Below are positions 43,453 to 51,409 of a stretch of 64,000 nt of DNA, one piece after another. The position numbers and the translations under genes were made by a program. This stretch comes from Flavobacterium sp. GTDB lineage: Bacteria > Bacteroidota > Bacteroidia > Flavobacteriales > Flavobacteriaceae. The DNA is taken from assembly GCF_039595935.1 (NCBI RefSeq), contig NZ_JBCNKR010000005.1:124001-188000 (forward strand). Direction: 5' to 3'. The stretch's first letter is position 1; each line of letters begins with the position of its first letter. The notes beneath the pieces are model-generated. The model had not been told where the DNA came from, searched no databases, and saw nothing but the letters and a program-made list of their open reading frames with translations.

Positions 43453-43902
43453 TTAATTATTGTTTTTAAATCCGCCGCTTTGCATTAATAAACCAAACCA
43501 GTCTTCTAAATGCCAGGTGTGCGTTATTTTTCCATCTTTTAAATAATGAAATTCATGTATTGCCACTGATACTTTTTTGTTGGTTGCCGGTATTCCAATT
43601 AATTCCTTATCATGCGTAAATACAATCTCAGCTCTTACTCCCGCACGTTCATGCGTTCCAAAAATCTCTAAAATATTGATTTCTATATCGGGAAAGTCAG
43701 CGGTAAGACCTTTAATAATATCTTGCAAACCTTTTGGTCCTTTTGCCTGATTAGGTAAAAGCGGAATATCTTTCCAGTCAGGAGTACAGATTTCATCTAA
43801 TAATTCAGGTTGTTTTGTTCCCCAAAGTGCGTAAAAAGTTGTGATTGATTCTATTTCGGATGTTGTTAATCCTCTGACCATTTCTTCTTTGTTAATCTTC
43901 AT
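43453..43902 (-). CDS. SnoaL-like ester cyclase-type protein
   Basis: This 149-residue NTF2-fold protein is of the SnoaL group. TWHLEDWFGLLMQSGGF near the C terminus is a hallmark of proteins annotated as ester cyclases. FDIEI-type strands (FPDIEINILEIFGTHERAGVRAEI) and HEFHYLKDGKITHTWH are also seen. It is cytoplasmic. It leads the two-gene operon regulated by the divergent HxlR protein (44065). A real cyclase reaction is uncertain; isomerase or ligand-binding roles are possible. Confidence 0.88.
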   Translation of the reverse strand: MKINKEEMVRGLTTSEIESITTFYALWGTKQPELLDEICTPDWKDIPLLPNQAKGPKGLQDIIKGLTADFPDIEINILEIFGTHERAGVRAEIVFTHDKELIGIPATNKKVSVAIHEFHYLKDGKITHTWHLEDWFGLLMQSGGFKNNN

Positions 43903-43986
43903 AATTTTTCATGTTTTTCAGTCGTTTTTTCTGCAGAAAAATGGCTCTTATTATTTCTTAAGTACTTTTGTTCCCAATAGTTCTAC

Positions 43987-44010
43987 AAATAAACTATCAA
44001 TAGTTTATAT
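43987..44010. promoter_or_regulatory. Candidate HxlR operator overlapping a promoter
   Basis: Two 11-base arms (43987-43997 and 44000-44010, core TAAACTAT and ATAGTTTA) are inverted around a 2-base centre with one mismatch. The right arm overlaps TATATTTG (44006-44013), a -7 box for the hxlR-like gene at 44065. The gap lies between the divergent SnoaL-like and HxlR genes. Confidence 0.6.
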
Positions 44011-44064
44011 TTGCAACTAATGAGAATTGATTTAAGAAAAATTGCGGTAACCGAAAAGTAACTT

Positions 44065-44433
44065 ATGGCACGAAAACTAATTGAGAACAAAGATTTTTGT
44101 TCAATGCTTCACACAATGAATATTATTGGCAATAAATGGAAACCAATTATTTTGTATTTACTAGCCAATAAAAGTGTCCGTTTTGGGAAACTGCTTTTCT
44201 TTATGGAAGGTGTTTCTAGAAAAGTATTAACCGATCAGCTTCGTGAACTCGAAGATGATGGTTTTATTCTAAGACAGAAATTTGGAGAAGTACCGCCAAG
44301 AGTAGAATATTCCTTAACAGAAAAAGGAAAATCTTTTCTTCCGGTTTTGAAACAAATGTGCGAATGGACAATTAAATGGAATCCTGAAATTTCTTTTATG
44401 GATTGCAAAATTGTATTAGAAGCAGAAGATTAA
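44065..44433 (+). CDS. HxlR family transcriptional regulator
   Basis: This 122-residue winged-helix regulator has CSMLHTMNIIGNKWKPIILYLLANKSVRFGKL, then SRKVLTDQLRELEDDGFILRQKF and the wing VPPRVEYSLTEKG, all typical of HxlR/DUF24 regulators. These respond to aldehydes, quinones or disulfide stress, often through an N-terminal Cys (here Cys13 in FCSMLH). It is divergent from the SnoaL-like/SDR operon with a near-perfect palindrome in between. It probably represses that operon until an electrophile is sensed. Confidence 0.94.
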   Translation: MARKLIENKDFCSMLHTMNIIGNKWKPIILYLLANKSVRFGKLLFFMEGVSRKVLTDQLRELEDDGFILRQKFGEVPPRVEYSLTEKGKSFLPVLKQMCEWTIKWNPEISFMDCKIVLEAED

Positions 44434-44446
44434 ATTCAACTAATTC

Positions 44447-45223
44447 TTATTTCTTCAAATTTGGGATTTTCTCCGTCAAATTCTTCCAATACCGTTTTGG
44501 CATGTGCTGTAAGTGCAGTTTTGTATTTTTTCTCGATTCGATATTGACACTTTTAAAAAACTGTCGCCAAAGATTCTGGAAAAACTCTTCGTTATCATCA
44601 CTTATTTCGGCTAAAAATTGAGACGAATTAGAATTGGCATTAAATTCCAATTGTACCGAAGTAGTATTTTCGAGATCATAATAAATTCCGTATTTGCGTT
44701 TCGCATCATAAATTAACCATCGCTGGTCAGCATAACGGTTTGTAAAATGTTTTTCTATTAAAGGCAAAACATCACAATCCGGTTCGACGATGGCATAATA
44801 CAAATTGTCTTTGGTTAGTTTAAATCGCACAAAAGCTTTCATTCTATGGCTTTCTCTTCCGGTTAAATATGCCGCTTTTCTAACTTCTAAAACTGGTGAA
44901 TTAGACAAATCATCTTCCACATTTATGGCGCTCGAAAAAATATACTTTACATATTGAAACAAGGTTTCATCCATTTTATCAATTTCAGATAAAAAAGCTT
45001 TGTAAATATTCGCAAAACCTTCAGATGAAAGTTTTTGTTTCAATCCGTTTAAAACACGTTTTGCTTTTTGTAAATCTGTTTCTACAAAATATCTTTCAGA
45101 AAAAAGTAATGTATTAGAAACTTCGCTTTTAGCAAAAACAACATCTTCGAATTTCTGTTCATAAATCTCAAATACTGCCGTCAGCCAGCCTTCAAAAGTA
45201 CTATCGTAAATTACTTGTGTCAT
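44447..45223 (-). CDS. Partner of radical-SAM repair protein (TIGR03915-like, DUF4130)
   Basis: This 258-residue protein begins MTQVIYDSTFEGWLTAVFEIYE, the hallmark of the family called putative DNA metabolism protein TIGR03915. A DUF4130 region follows with AAYLTGRESHRMKAFVRFKLTKDNLYYAIVEPDCDVLPLIEKHFTNRYADQRWLIYD. It follows its partner gene (45229-46488) with a 5-base gap. The pair is conserved together across bacteria, but the DNA lesion or modification it handles is not known. It has no signal peptide and acts in the cytoplasm. Confidence 0.9.
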   Translation of the reverse strand: MTQVIYDSTFEGWLTAVFEIYEQKFEDVVFAKSEVSNTLLFSERYFVETDLQKAKRVLNGLKQKLSSEGFANIYKAFLSEIDKMDETLFQYVKYIFSSAINVEDDLSNSPVLEVRKAAYLTGRESHRMKAFVRFKLTKDNLYYAIVEPDCDVLPLIEKHFTNRYADQRWLIYDAKRKYGIYYDLENTTSVQLEFNANSNSSQFLAEISDDNEEFFQNLWRQFFKSVNIESRKNTKLHLQHMPKRYWKNLTEKIPNLKK

Positions 45224-45228
45224 TTGGC

Positions 45229-46488
45229 TTAAAATAAAGAAAGCTGATTCGAAAAATCGTTTTTGTATTTGCTATTCTGCGTATTTAGAATATGATCTTT
45301 TATTTGAATGGAAGTCAAATCCCGCTGTAACTGAAATGGCGAAGCAAAAGCCAAAAAGTATTTTGACCTGCTGTACGCAATTCCTAATTTTTGCAGATCT
45401 TCGGGCTGTAATCTTTTAAACTTTCGGGCAGCAACAATCTTGTGAGCACCTGAAACGCCAATTCCGGGAATTCTCAGAATTAATTCTAAATCGGCCGTAT
45501 TGACATCAACCGGAAATTTATCCAGATTTCGCAAAGCCCAGCCGAGTTTTGGGTCAATATCCAAATCAAGATTCGGCTGATCGAAACCTACAATTTCGTT
45601 GACATTAAATCCGTAAAAACGCAAAAGCCAATCGGCCTGATACAACCGATTTTCGCGAATCATTGGTACAGGCGTTCCAATTACCGGAAGTCGATTATCA
45701 TAACTTATTGGCACATATCCCGAATAATAAACCCGACGCATGTTCATCTTTTCATAGAAATAATTAGACATACCGAGGATTTCCAAATCATTTTCCTGAG
45801 TTGCACCAATTACCATTTGCGTACTTTGCCCGGCCGGAGCAAAAAGCGGTGTTTTGTAGTTTTTCTTTTTTTCTTCATTATAACCAACGATTTCTTCTTT
45901 TAGAAATTCCATTGGTTTAATTACATCGATATGGTTTTTATCAGGAGCCAGAAGTTTAAGACTTTTTTCTGTGGGCATTTCGACATTTACACTTAAACGA
46001 TCGGCATAAAGCCCGGCTTCTCTCAGCAATTCAGCACTCGCGCCCGGAATTGCTTTTAAATGAATATATCCGTTGAAATTTTCTTCCAGCCGAAGTTTCT
46101 TTACGATTCTAACTAAACGTTCCATCGTATAATCGGGATTGTCAAAAATACCCGAACTTAAAAACAAGCCTTCGATATAATTTCTTCTATAAAAACCAAT
46201 CGTTAAGTCTACCACTTCCTGAACCGTAAAAGCGGCACGTTTGATATCGTTGCTTTTTCTGCTTACGCAATACGCACAGTCGAAAATACAATGATTGGTC
46301 AATAGAATTTTAAGCAGCGAAACACAGCGTCCGTCTTCAGTATATGCGTGACAAATTCCGTTTCCTGAGGCATCACCCAAACCTTTATTTTTATTTTTTC
46401 GGGTGCTGTTACTAGACGAACACGAAACATCATATTTTGCAGCGTCGGCTAAAATTGCCAGTTTCTCCATCACTCTTTCGTGTACCAT
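45229..46488 (-). CDS. Radical SAM putative DNA modification/repair protein (TIGR03916-like)
   Basis: This 419-residue protein has a radical-SAM 4Fe-4S motif, Cys67-x3-Cys71-x2-Cys74 in NHCIFDCAYC. Further N-terminal Cys at 23, 46 and 55 may help fold or bind metal. The barrel extends to about residue 300. A C-terminal helix-hairpin-helix (about 335-385, LRIPGIGVSGAHKIVAARKF) should bind DNA. This architecture matches the family annotated as putative DNA modification/repair radical SAM protein. The first gene of a two-gene operon with 44447-45223. A Met at residue 7 is an alternative start. Confidence 0.93.
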   Translation of the reverse strand: MVHERVMEKLAILADAAKYDVSCSSSNSTRKNKNKGLGDASGNGICHAYTEDGRCVSLLKILLTNHCIFDCAYCVSRKSNDIKRAAFTVQEVVDLTIGFYRRNYIEGLFLSSGIFDNPDYTMERLVRIVKKLRLEENFNGYIHLKAIPGASAELLREAGLYADRLSVNVEMPTEKSLKLLAPDKNHIDVIKPMEFLKEEIVGYNEEKKKNYKTPLFAPAGQSTQMVIGATQENDLEILGMSNYFYEKMNMRRVYYSGYVPISYDNRLPVIGTPVPMIRENRLYQADWLLRFYGFNVNEIVGFDQPNLDLDIDPKLGWALRNLDKFPVDVNTADLELILRIPGIGVSGAHKIVAARKFKRLQPEDLQKLGIAYSRSKYFLAFASPFQLQRDLTSIQIKDHILNTQNSKYKNDFSNQLSLF

Positions 46489-46829
46489 TTTGACTTTTTT
46501 TAGTTGTTTTTGAATGAAATTCTATCACTTCAAAATTAGGAATTTGGTATTGAGAAAGGTTGAAAACCACTGTTCTAAATTGTATCAAATTTTCACGCTA
46601 AAGCCAACAATAACAAAGCTTTTCTTAATAATTTGATTCACGAAAAAATAACATTTAAAATCTAAAAACAGGTATTTATACCTGGTCTAAAATTTTTGAA
46701 TATTTATACATTGCACTGACAGTTTCGAAAAATTTTTTAGCCCCCCTTATAATTATTTTTCAACTCTTTTTTTGTGAAACGAGATTACTGTGCTAGCGAA
46801 TAATAGTAAATAAAGTAAAAGCTAAAACA
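46489..46829. other. Intergenic region with a palindromic site
   Basis: This is a 341-base AT-rich gap between the divergent radical-SAM and small-protein genes, with no convincing ORF. It holds a perfect palindrome CAGGTAT-TT-ATACCTG (46669-46684) flanked on both sides by TCTAAAA. Nothing else is recognisable apart from a short run of C at about 46742-46747. Confidence 0.6.
46669..46684. promoter_or_regulatory. Perfect palindrome, candidate operator
   Basis: CAGGTAT-TT-ATACCTG (7-bp arms) lies about 180 bases upstream of the radical-SAM repair gene and 145 upstream of the 80-residue gene. It could be a dimeric regulator site. The lack of a following T run speaks against a terminator. Confidence 0.45.
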
Positions 46830-47072
46830 ATGATTTTTGTAAAAGGACAAGATGTATCCTACACAGCAATAAGTGGGAGATCTTACAGGGCTATCGTGTT
46901 AGAACGAAAAATTGATTTTAAAAAAGGACTTATCAAAAAATCTGCAATTAAAGAAATGACCTATCATTACTTGATTGAGATTCAAAAAAATAATTTTACT
47001 CAGAGGATTCTTTGTACTGAGAATCAGATTACTCTTTTGGAGAAAAAAGAATTTGTGCAAAAAGCGGCTTAG
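46830..47072 (+). CDS. Conserved small protein of unknown function
   Basis: This 80-residue basic protein is not recognised. It is mostly beta-strand in prediction: MIFVKGQDVSYTAISGRSYRAIVLERKID, then YHYLIEIQKN and RILCTENQITLLEK. There is no signal peptide. It resembles small KOW- or SH3-like proteins by general layout only. Its stop lies inside a bidirectional terminator (47067-47093). Confidence 0.6.
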   Translation: MIFVKGQDVSYTAISGRSYRAIVLERKIDFKKGLIKKSAIKEMTYHYLIEIQKNNFTQRILCTENQITLLEKKEFVQKAA

Positions 47073-47093
47073 TTTTTATATTTAAAACTAAGC
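47067..47093. terminator. Bidirectional terminator spanning both stop codons
   Basis: GCTTAGTTTT (47067-47076) pairs with AAAACTAAGC (47084-47093) around a 7-nt loop. The stem contains the TAG of the small gene and the stop codon of the facing nucleosidase gene. Confidence 0.8.
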
Positions 47094-47690
47094 TAAAACA
47101 TCTTCTTTATTCAATCCTAAAATTTTACCATAAGCAACAGCAGCTTTGTGCACCTGAACTGTCCAGTCTTCGGCGGCATTATCGTCTGCACCATCAGAAA
47201 TATATTTAAGACATAAAAACGGAATATTCTCTTTCATGGCAATCATGGCGAGAGCATACGCTTCCATATCGACAACATTATAAGCGTCAGAGCAATGTCC
47301 CATTTCAAAATTATCGCCGGTTCCGCAAATACCTTCCTGCAAACCGTCCATTTTTAAACCATATTGCAGAACTGGAGGAAGTCCAGACAATGGGGTTTCA
47401 TAATGTGCAAAACCTAAACCACGAACATCCATATCTCTCTGCACAAATTTTGTACAGCAAATCACGTCTCCTTTTTGAAAACAACTGCTACCCGCCGATC
47501 CTAAATTTATGATTATTGAAGGCTTTTTCTTTTGTATTGCTTTTGACAATTCATAAGCGGCGTTGACTTTTCCGATTCCGGTAATTAAGGTATTACAGTT
47601 TTTAAAAACTTCTGCAGCTTCAGATTCAAGGGCAAAAGAGAATAATATATCTTCAATAGCAAAAGATTGGTCTGCGTTAATTTGTATCAT
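47088..47690 (-). CDS. 5'-methylthioadenosine/S-adenosylhomocysteine nucleosidase-like protein
   Basis: This 200-residue protein of the nucleoside phosphorylase fold resembles MTA/SAH nucleosidase, which cleaves adenine from methylthioadenosine or S-adenosylhomocysteine. Landmarks are LITGIGKVNAAYELSKAI, IINLGSAGS, GTGDNFEMG, the ribose-binding VVDMEAYALA (Met/Glu) and the catalytic region ISDGADDNA (Asp). It is about 30 residues shorter than the E. coli enzyme, mostly at the N terminus. The start at 47690 (MIQINADQ) is preferred over 47717. Another purine nucleoside substrate is possible. Confidence 0.83.
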   Translation of the reverse strand: MIQINADQSFAIEDILFSFALESEAAEVFKNCNTLITGIGKVNAAYELSKAIQKKKPSIIINLGSAGSSCFQKGDVICCTKFVQRDMDVRGLGFAHYETPLSGLPPVLQYGLKMDGLQEGICGTGDNFEMGHCSDAYNVVDMEAYALAMIAMKENIPFLCLKYISDGADDNAAEDWTVQVHKAAVAYGKILGLNKEDVLA

Positions 47691-47855
47691 GAGTGATTCT
47701 GGTTTTTGAAGCAGCAAAAATACGTTTATCTTCTTTAAAATATAGTTCTAAATTCCAAAAACCACGTTAAAATCCCAATGAAACAGTAGTTTTTCCATTT
47801 AAAAAAATATATTTGTCTAAACCCAAGTTTTCCAAGAACCGAAAAAAACATTTGT

Positions 47856-48419
47856 ATGGATAATGAAAAATTTATTTTCTGCCTCGAAGGCGTTCAGGAT
47901 GTAGATACCGTTACGACTACAGATGTGGTTAAAAATCTGGAAGAAATTGCTTTTGATCAGGGCATTGCGAGTATTTACAAAACCTGCGATACAATTGAAG
48001 GTTTAGAAGAAAGTTTGAATACCCTGCTTTATGATGATCATAATTTTAAGGATTATGAAATCATTTATTTGGTAATGCCGGGGCAGGAAAATAATATCTG
48101 CCTTCATGATTATTATTACAGTCTTGAAGAAATAGCCGAGCTTTTTGAGGGAAAAATGAAAGGAAAAATTATTCATTTTGCCAATAAAAAACGCCTTGAC
48201 CTCAACGAAGAAGAAGCCCAATATTTTCTAGACATTACCGGCGCACGTGCCATTTCTGGTTATGGCTCAACTTATAATAAAATTGCCAGCTGCAGTACAA
48301 TCGATAAAGCGTTTTTTAGTTTGTATCAGGAAAACGATGATCTTACCGAAGTGGTTGAAGACTTGTTTCAAAAACATTATGCACTTTGCAAATTGCTTGA
48401 TTTTAGATTGTATTATTAA
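47856..48419 (+). CDS. DUF6642/CHAT-like protein with degenerate active site
   Basis: This 187-residue protein resembles DUF6642, a caspase/CHAT-like fold: FIFCLEGVQDVD at the N terminus, the strand YEIIYLVMPG (67-76), KIIHFANKKRL (104-113) and DITGARAISGYGSTYN. In the family as I know it, a His-Gly stands after the first strand and a Ser-Cys after HF. Here these are Met74-Pro75-Gly and Asn110-Lys111, so the His/Cys dyad seems lost. The gene ends 3 bases before an AraC gene and is probably its operon partner. TATATTTG at 47808-47815 may be its -7 box. Family identity is moderately sure. Confidence 0.65.
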   Translation: MDNEKFIFCLEGVQDVDTVTTTDVVKNLEEIAFDQGIASIYKTCDTIEGLEESLNTLLYDDHNFKDYEIIYLVMPGQENNICLHDYYYSLEEIAELFEGKMKGKIIHFANKKRLDLNEEEAQYFLDITGARAISGYGSTYNKIASCSTIDKAFFSLYQENDDLTEVVEDLFQKHYALCKLLDFRLYY

Positions 48420-48422
48420 GTT

Positions 48423-49343
48423 ATGAGTGCAAAGACGGCTGAAAAAATAAAAACCTACAGTACAACAGGATTTAGAGAAAAGTTTTTGGGAGAAGACAAT
48501 CCGATTCATTTGCTTTTCAAGTCAAATTCTGATCATTTTTTCTGTCTGGAAATTGAAGAAATAATGCAGATGCAGCATCCGGTTCCACCATGCAAACATT
48601 CTTGCCATACTTTAATTTTTATTTCTTCGGGCCAGCATGTTATGAAATTAGGTTATCAGGAATATACCACTACTGATAACGAAATTATTGTGGTTCCGGC
48701 GGGTCAGATTTTTTCTCTCGAAAACGTCAACAACATTCACAAAGGCTATATATGTCAGTTTCATCCGGATATTTTAATTCAGAAATATGGCAGCCGCGAA
48801 ATGATTAATGAATTTGATTTCATGAAAATTTCCGGTAATCCGAAAGTTACTTTAACGCCTGAAGATGTTCCGAATATTACGGCTATTTTGAGCCGTCTTC
48901 AAAAAGAATATTCTGAAACCTCAACCGCAAACCTGAATATTGTTCAGTCGTATTTGATTACTTTGTTTTACGAAATGAATAAATATTCGGTTAAAACTTC
49001 TAAAAGTATTTCGGCTGCTGAGGCTATTACCAATAAGTTTAAAGAATTAATTCATCAGAATATCAAAACCCATCATTTGGTTCAATATTATGCTTCGCTG
49101 CTGAATGTTACGCCTAATCATTTGAATAAATCGGTTCGAACGGTTACGGGTAAATCAGCTGCGAAATGGATTGACGAGACCATATTGCTTGAAGCTAAAT
49201 ATTTACTTTTTCAAACTACACTTTCTGTAAGTGAAATCGCAATTCAGGTAGGCCACGAAGACCAATCGTACTTTAGTCGTTTCTTTAAAAAGCATGAAGG
49301 AATTAGTCCTATTCAATACCGAAAAATGATTGATAAGTCCTAA
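48423..49343 (+). CDS. AraC family transcriptional regulator
   Basis: This 306-residue regulator has a cupin-like sensor domain (CKHSCHTLIFISSGQHVMKLGYQEYTTTDNEIIVVPAGQIFSLEN) and a C-terminal AraC HTH with YASLLNVTPNHLNKSVRTVTGKS, then SVSEIAIQVGHEDQSYFSRFFK and the end ISPIQYRK. It starts 3 bases after the CHAT-like gene. The small gene at 49415 follows after 71 bases. Confidence 0.92.
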   Translation: MSAKTAEKIKTYSTTGFREKFLGEDNPIHLLFKSNSDHFFCLEIEEIMQMQHPVPPCKHSCHTLIFISSGQHVMKLGYQEYTTTDNEIIVVPAGQIFSLENVNNIHKGYICQFHPDILIQKYGSREMINEFDFMKISGNPKVTLTPEDVPNITAILSRLQKEYSETSTANLNIVQSYLITLFYEMNKYSVKTSKSISAAEAITNKFKELIHQNIKTHHLVQYYASLLNVTPNHLNKSVRTVTGKSAAKWIDETILLEAKYLLFQTTLSVSEIAIQVGHEDQSYFSRFFKKHEGISPIQYRKMIDKS

Positions 49344-49414
49344 TTATTGATTATTGAATCCTAATAAACAGCTGTATGTTTTTCAGAAATTTGCCACTTT
49401 AAAAAGTACGAATT

Positions 49415-49615
49415 ATGATTTATGTATTTAAAACTTCTGTTGACAGCCTTTCAAAATTTGAGTCGGCTTCTGCCCTGCTTCATGAATTACTGCCTGATAC
49501 TTTATGGAATTTTGATCTTGAGGATTGTGATAATATTTTAAGAATCGACAGCGAACTTGATATTCCGTCTTTAATTGAAAACAATGGCATTTTTGACTGC
49601 GTTGAATTAGAATAA
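49415..49615 (+). CDS. Conserved small protein of unknown function
   Basis: This 66-residue acidic protein has predicted beta-alpha-beta-beta-alpha-beta order: MIYVFKTSV, a helix KFESASALLHELLPD, strands LWNFDLEDCDNILRIDS, a helix DIPSLIENN and a last strand IFDCVELE. It shares this layout and the NFDh.(4-6).ILbI pattern with the 69-residue protein at 6765-6974. This suggests a family of small ferredoxin-like proteins seen in Bacteroidota. No function is known. Confidence 0.75.
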   Translation: MIYVFKTSVDSLSKFESASALLHELLPDTLWNFDLEDCDNILRIDSELDIPSLIENNGIFDCVELE

Positions 49616-49681
49616 AATTCGAATTACTTTATCTTTCTTTTATAGTTTCAGGTTTCAGTTTTTAGTCTTTTATTCATTTGG

Positions 49682-49714
49682 AACTTTGTCAAAGTTTAAA
49701 ACTCTGATAAAGTT
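49682..49714. repeat. Short palindromic repeat
   Basis: AACTTTGTCAAAGTT and, after a short A/T stretch, AACTCTGATAAAGTT form an imperfect inverted repeat whose two halves are each near-palindromes. It lies in the 180-base non-coding gap and looks like a dispersed intergenic repeat of a type common in flavobacteria. Confidence 0.5.
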
Positions 49715-49738
49715 GATAGAAACTGATTTGTTTTACGC

Positions 49739-49769
49739 AAAAAAGGATGCAAAACGCATCCCTTTTTTT
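49739..49769 (-). terminator. Terminator after the SusC/SusD operon
   Basis: On the minus strand GGGATGC pairs with GCATCC around a short loop, with A and T tracts on both sides and a single bulged base. It lies 27 bases past the DUF5123 gene stop. It could also serve the plus-strand small gene. Confidence 0.8.
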
Positions 49770-49795
49770 AACTAAATATGAAAAAAATGAATTTA

Positions 49796-51370
49796 TTAAT
49801 CTAACCAGCGAGGATCTCCAATTTGGTTGTCGATCAGGGTTTGATTTTTAACTGTAAAATCACCTCCGGCTGCATTTACAAATTGCGGATCAGCTGTTGT
49901 TCCAGATACATCAATTTTATTTAAGTTGATTGTCGCATCCATAAAACTTGGTGCATTGTAATAGTAGTTTTTACTAAATGTTGGAGCCGTAGTTCCGTTT
50001 TGATTCGTATAAATTGCAGTTGTTCCAGCTATTAAAGTGTTTTTTACTGTTGAAGCATTGCTTGCAAAACGAACGTATAAAATTCTTTTTGGAGCTGCAG
50101 TATTTGAAACATTATACAATGTACAGCTATCGATTAATACATTTGTTGTTAAACCAGTTCCAGAGAATCCATTTGCAGGAGCTACAGCATCTGCACGAAC
50201 AAAATCACGTCCTGTTGAACAGGTATCAAATGTGCTGTTTTTAAGTACTATGCTTGCTGCGTATGTATTTCTGAAATCGATAAAATCTGCACCCGCGTTT
50301 GTATTTACGTTTTTAACGATACTATTATCTACTGTAAACGAAGTTACTTTAGATGCGCTTGCGTTTGCTGCGATTAAGGCACGTGTGTAATCATGTACTT
50401 TACTGCTACTGATTAAAATATCACCATACGTTGTACTTGCTCCGGAAATGGTAATTACAGCTGCATTGTCCATTCCGGTTCCGTCTAAATCCAAATCAAT
50501 TAATGATAAATTTGAAGTTCCGGCATTTACCGTAAATTTTACATACAATTTTGGTTTATCCGAAGTACGTAAACCTCTTATCGTAATTGATTTATTTAAA
50601 GCAATTTCTCCTTTAAATACCTGATAATCTCCCGGCATTAAAACTAATATTGCACCAGAAGCTGCTTCTGTTATTTTAGCATTTAAATCATCTTCTGGTT
50701 TAACCAAAATTCCAGTTCCAATATCAATTCCTGTCGTAAAAGTTACTACGCCTCTTTTCTTAGATCCGTTTAATAAAGTTGCGGTATAAGACGTTTCGCC
50801 TGTAAGTCCTGTTACGACTGCAACTCCAGCCGTTTTTTCTGCAGCTGTAATAGTATGAGTAATGGCGCCCGGCTCAACAGTAATTTGTGTTACAGCACTA
50901 TTTGGAGTCCATCTTAAAGTAACTTGTTTAGCCTCAACATCAGCATCCTGAACTGCTGAAAACAATTGTTCTGTTAATGTTGTCGCTGTAACGACAGACC
51001 ATTTAGAATCTGCTAAACCAGTCGAGCTAACTGCTTTTACCCTAATTGAATAAACAGTTTCTCCTTCTAATGGCACCTGAATTGGCAACTCTGCAGCCGT
51101 TACATTTATGGTTTTATAAATGGTTTTAAATTCAGCATCATCTGCACTAAATTCTACAACATAATGATCTGCATCTTCGTCTTCTTTTATAGTCCAGTTT
51201 AACTCAACTGTAGTCTGGTTTCTCACTTTTGCTGTTAAGCCTATTGGAGAAAATTCTCTGCTGACATTTAAGGTGTCAATAACGCCTTCGTTATAACTTT
51301 CGCAACCAGATATAAGAGCTGTTAGTAATACTCCAGCTATTAATCCTTTTAGTATATATTTTGTTTTCAT
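49796..51370 (-). CDS. DUF5123/DUF4957 surface lipoprotein with FnIII domains
   Basis: This 524-residue lipoprotein has a signal peptide and a lipobox near ALISGC (Cys about 23). Two fibronectin-III-like domains follow (about 45-130 and 135-215, VELNWTIKEDEDADHYVVEF, VTLRWTPNSAVTQIT). A right-handed beta-helix follows (about 230-460, with KSITIRGLRTSDKPKLYV and repeated VxDS/IKNS turns), then a DUF5123 tail. This matches proteins found downstream of SusCD pairs for pectin or other glycans, either a binding protein or a lyase-like one. No catalytic site is assigned. It is the third gene of the operon, 40 bases after susD. Confidence 0.86.
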   Translation of the reverse strand: MKTKYILKGLIAGVLLTALISGCESYNEGVIDTLNVSREFSPIGLTAKVRNQTTVELNWTIKEDEDADHYVVEFSADDAEFKTIYKTINVTAAELPIQVPLEGETVYSIRVKAVSSTGLADSKWSVVTATTLTEQLFSAVQDADVEAKQVTLRWTPNSAVTQITVEPGAITHTITAAEKTAGVAVVTGLTGETSYTATLLNGSKKRGVVTFTTGIDIGTGILVKPEDDLNAKITEAASGAILVLMPGDYQVFKGEIALNKSITIRGLRTSDKPKLYVKFTVNAGTSNLSLIDLDLDGTGMDNAAVITISGASTTYGDILISSSKVHDYTRALIAANASASKVTSFTVDNSIVKNVNTNAGADFIDFRNTYAASIVLKNSTFDTCSTGRDFVRADAVAPANGFSGTGLTTNVLIDSCTLYNVSNTAAPKRILYVRFASNASTVKNTLIAGTTAIYTNQNGTTAPTFSKNYYYNAPSFMDATINLNKIDVSGTTADPQFVNAAGGDFTVKNQTLIDNQIGDPRWLD

Positions 51371-51409
51371 AAACATAATGCCTTATAATTAATAAATAAC
51401 TGTGTGAGA

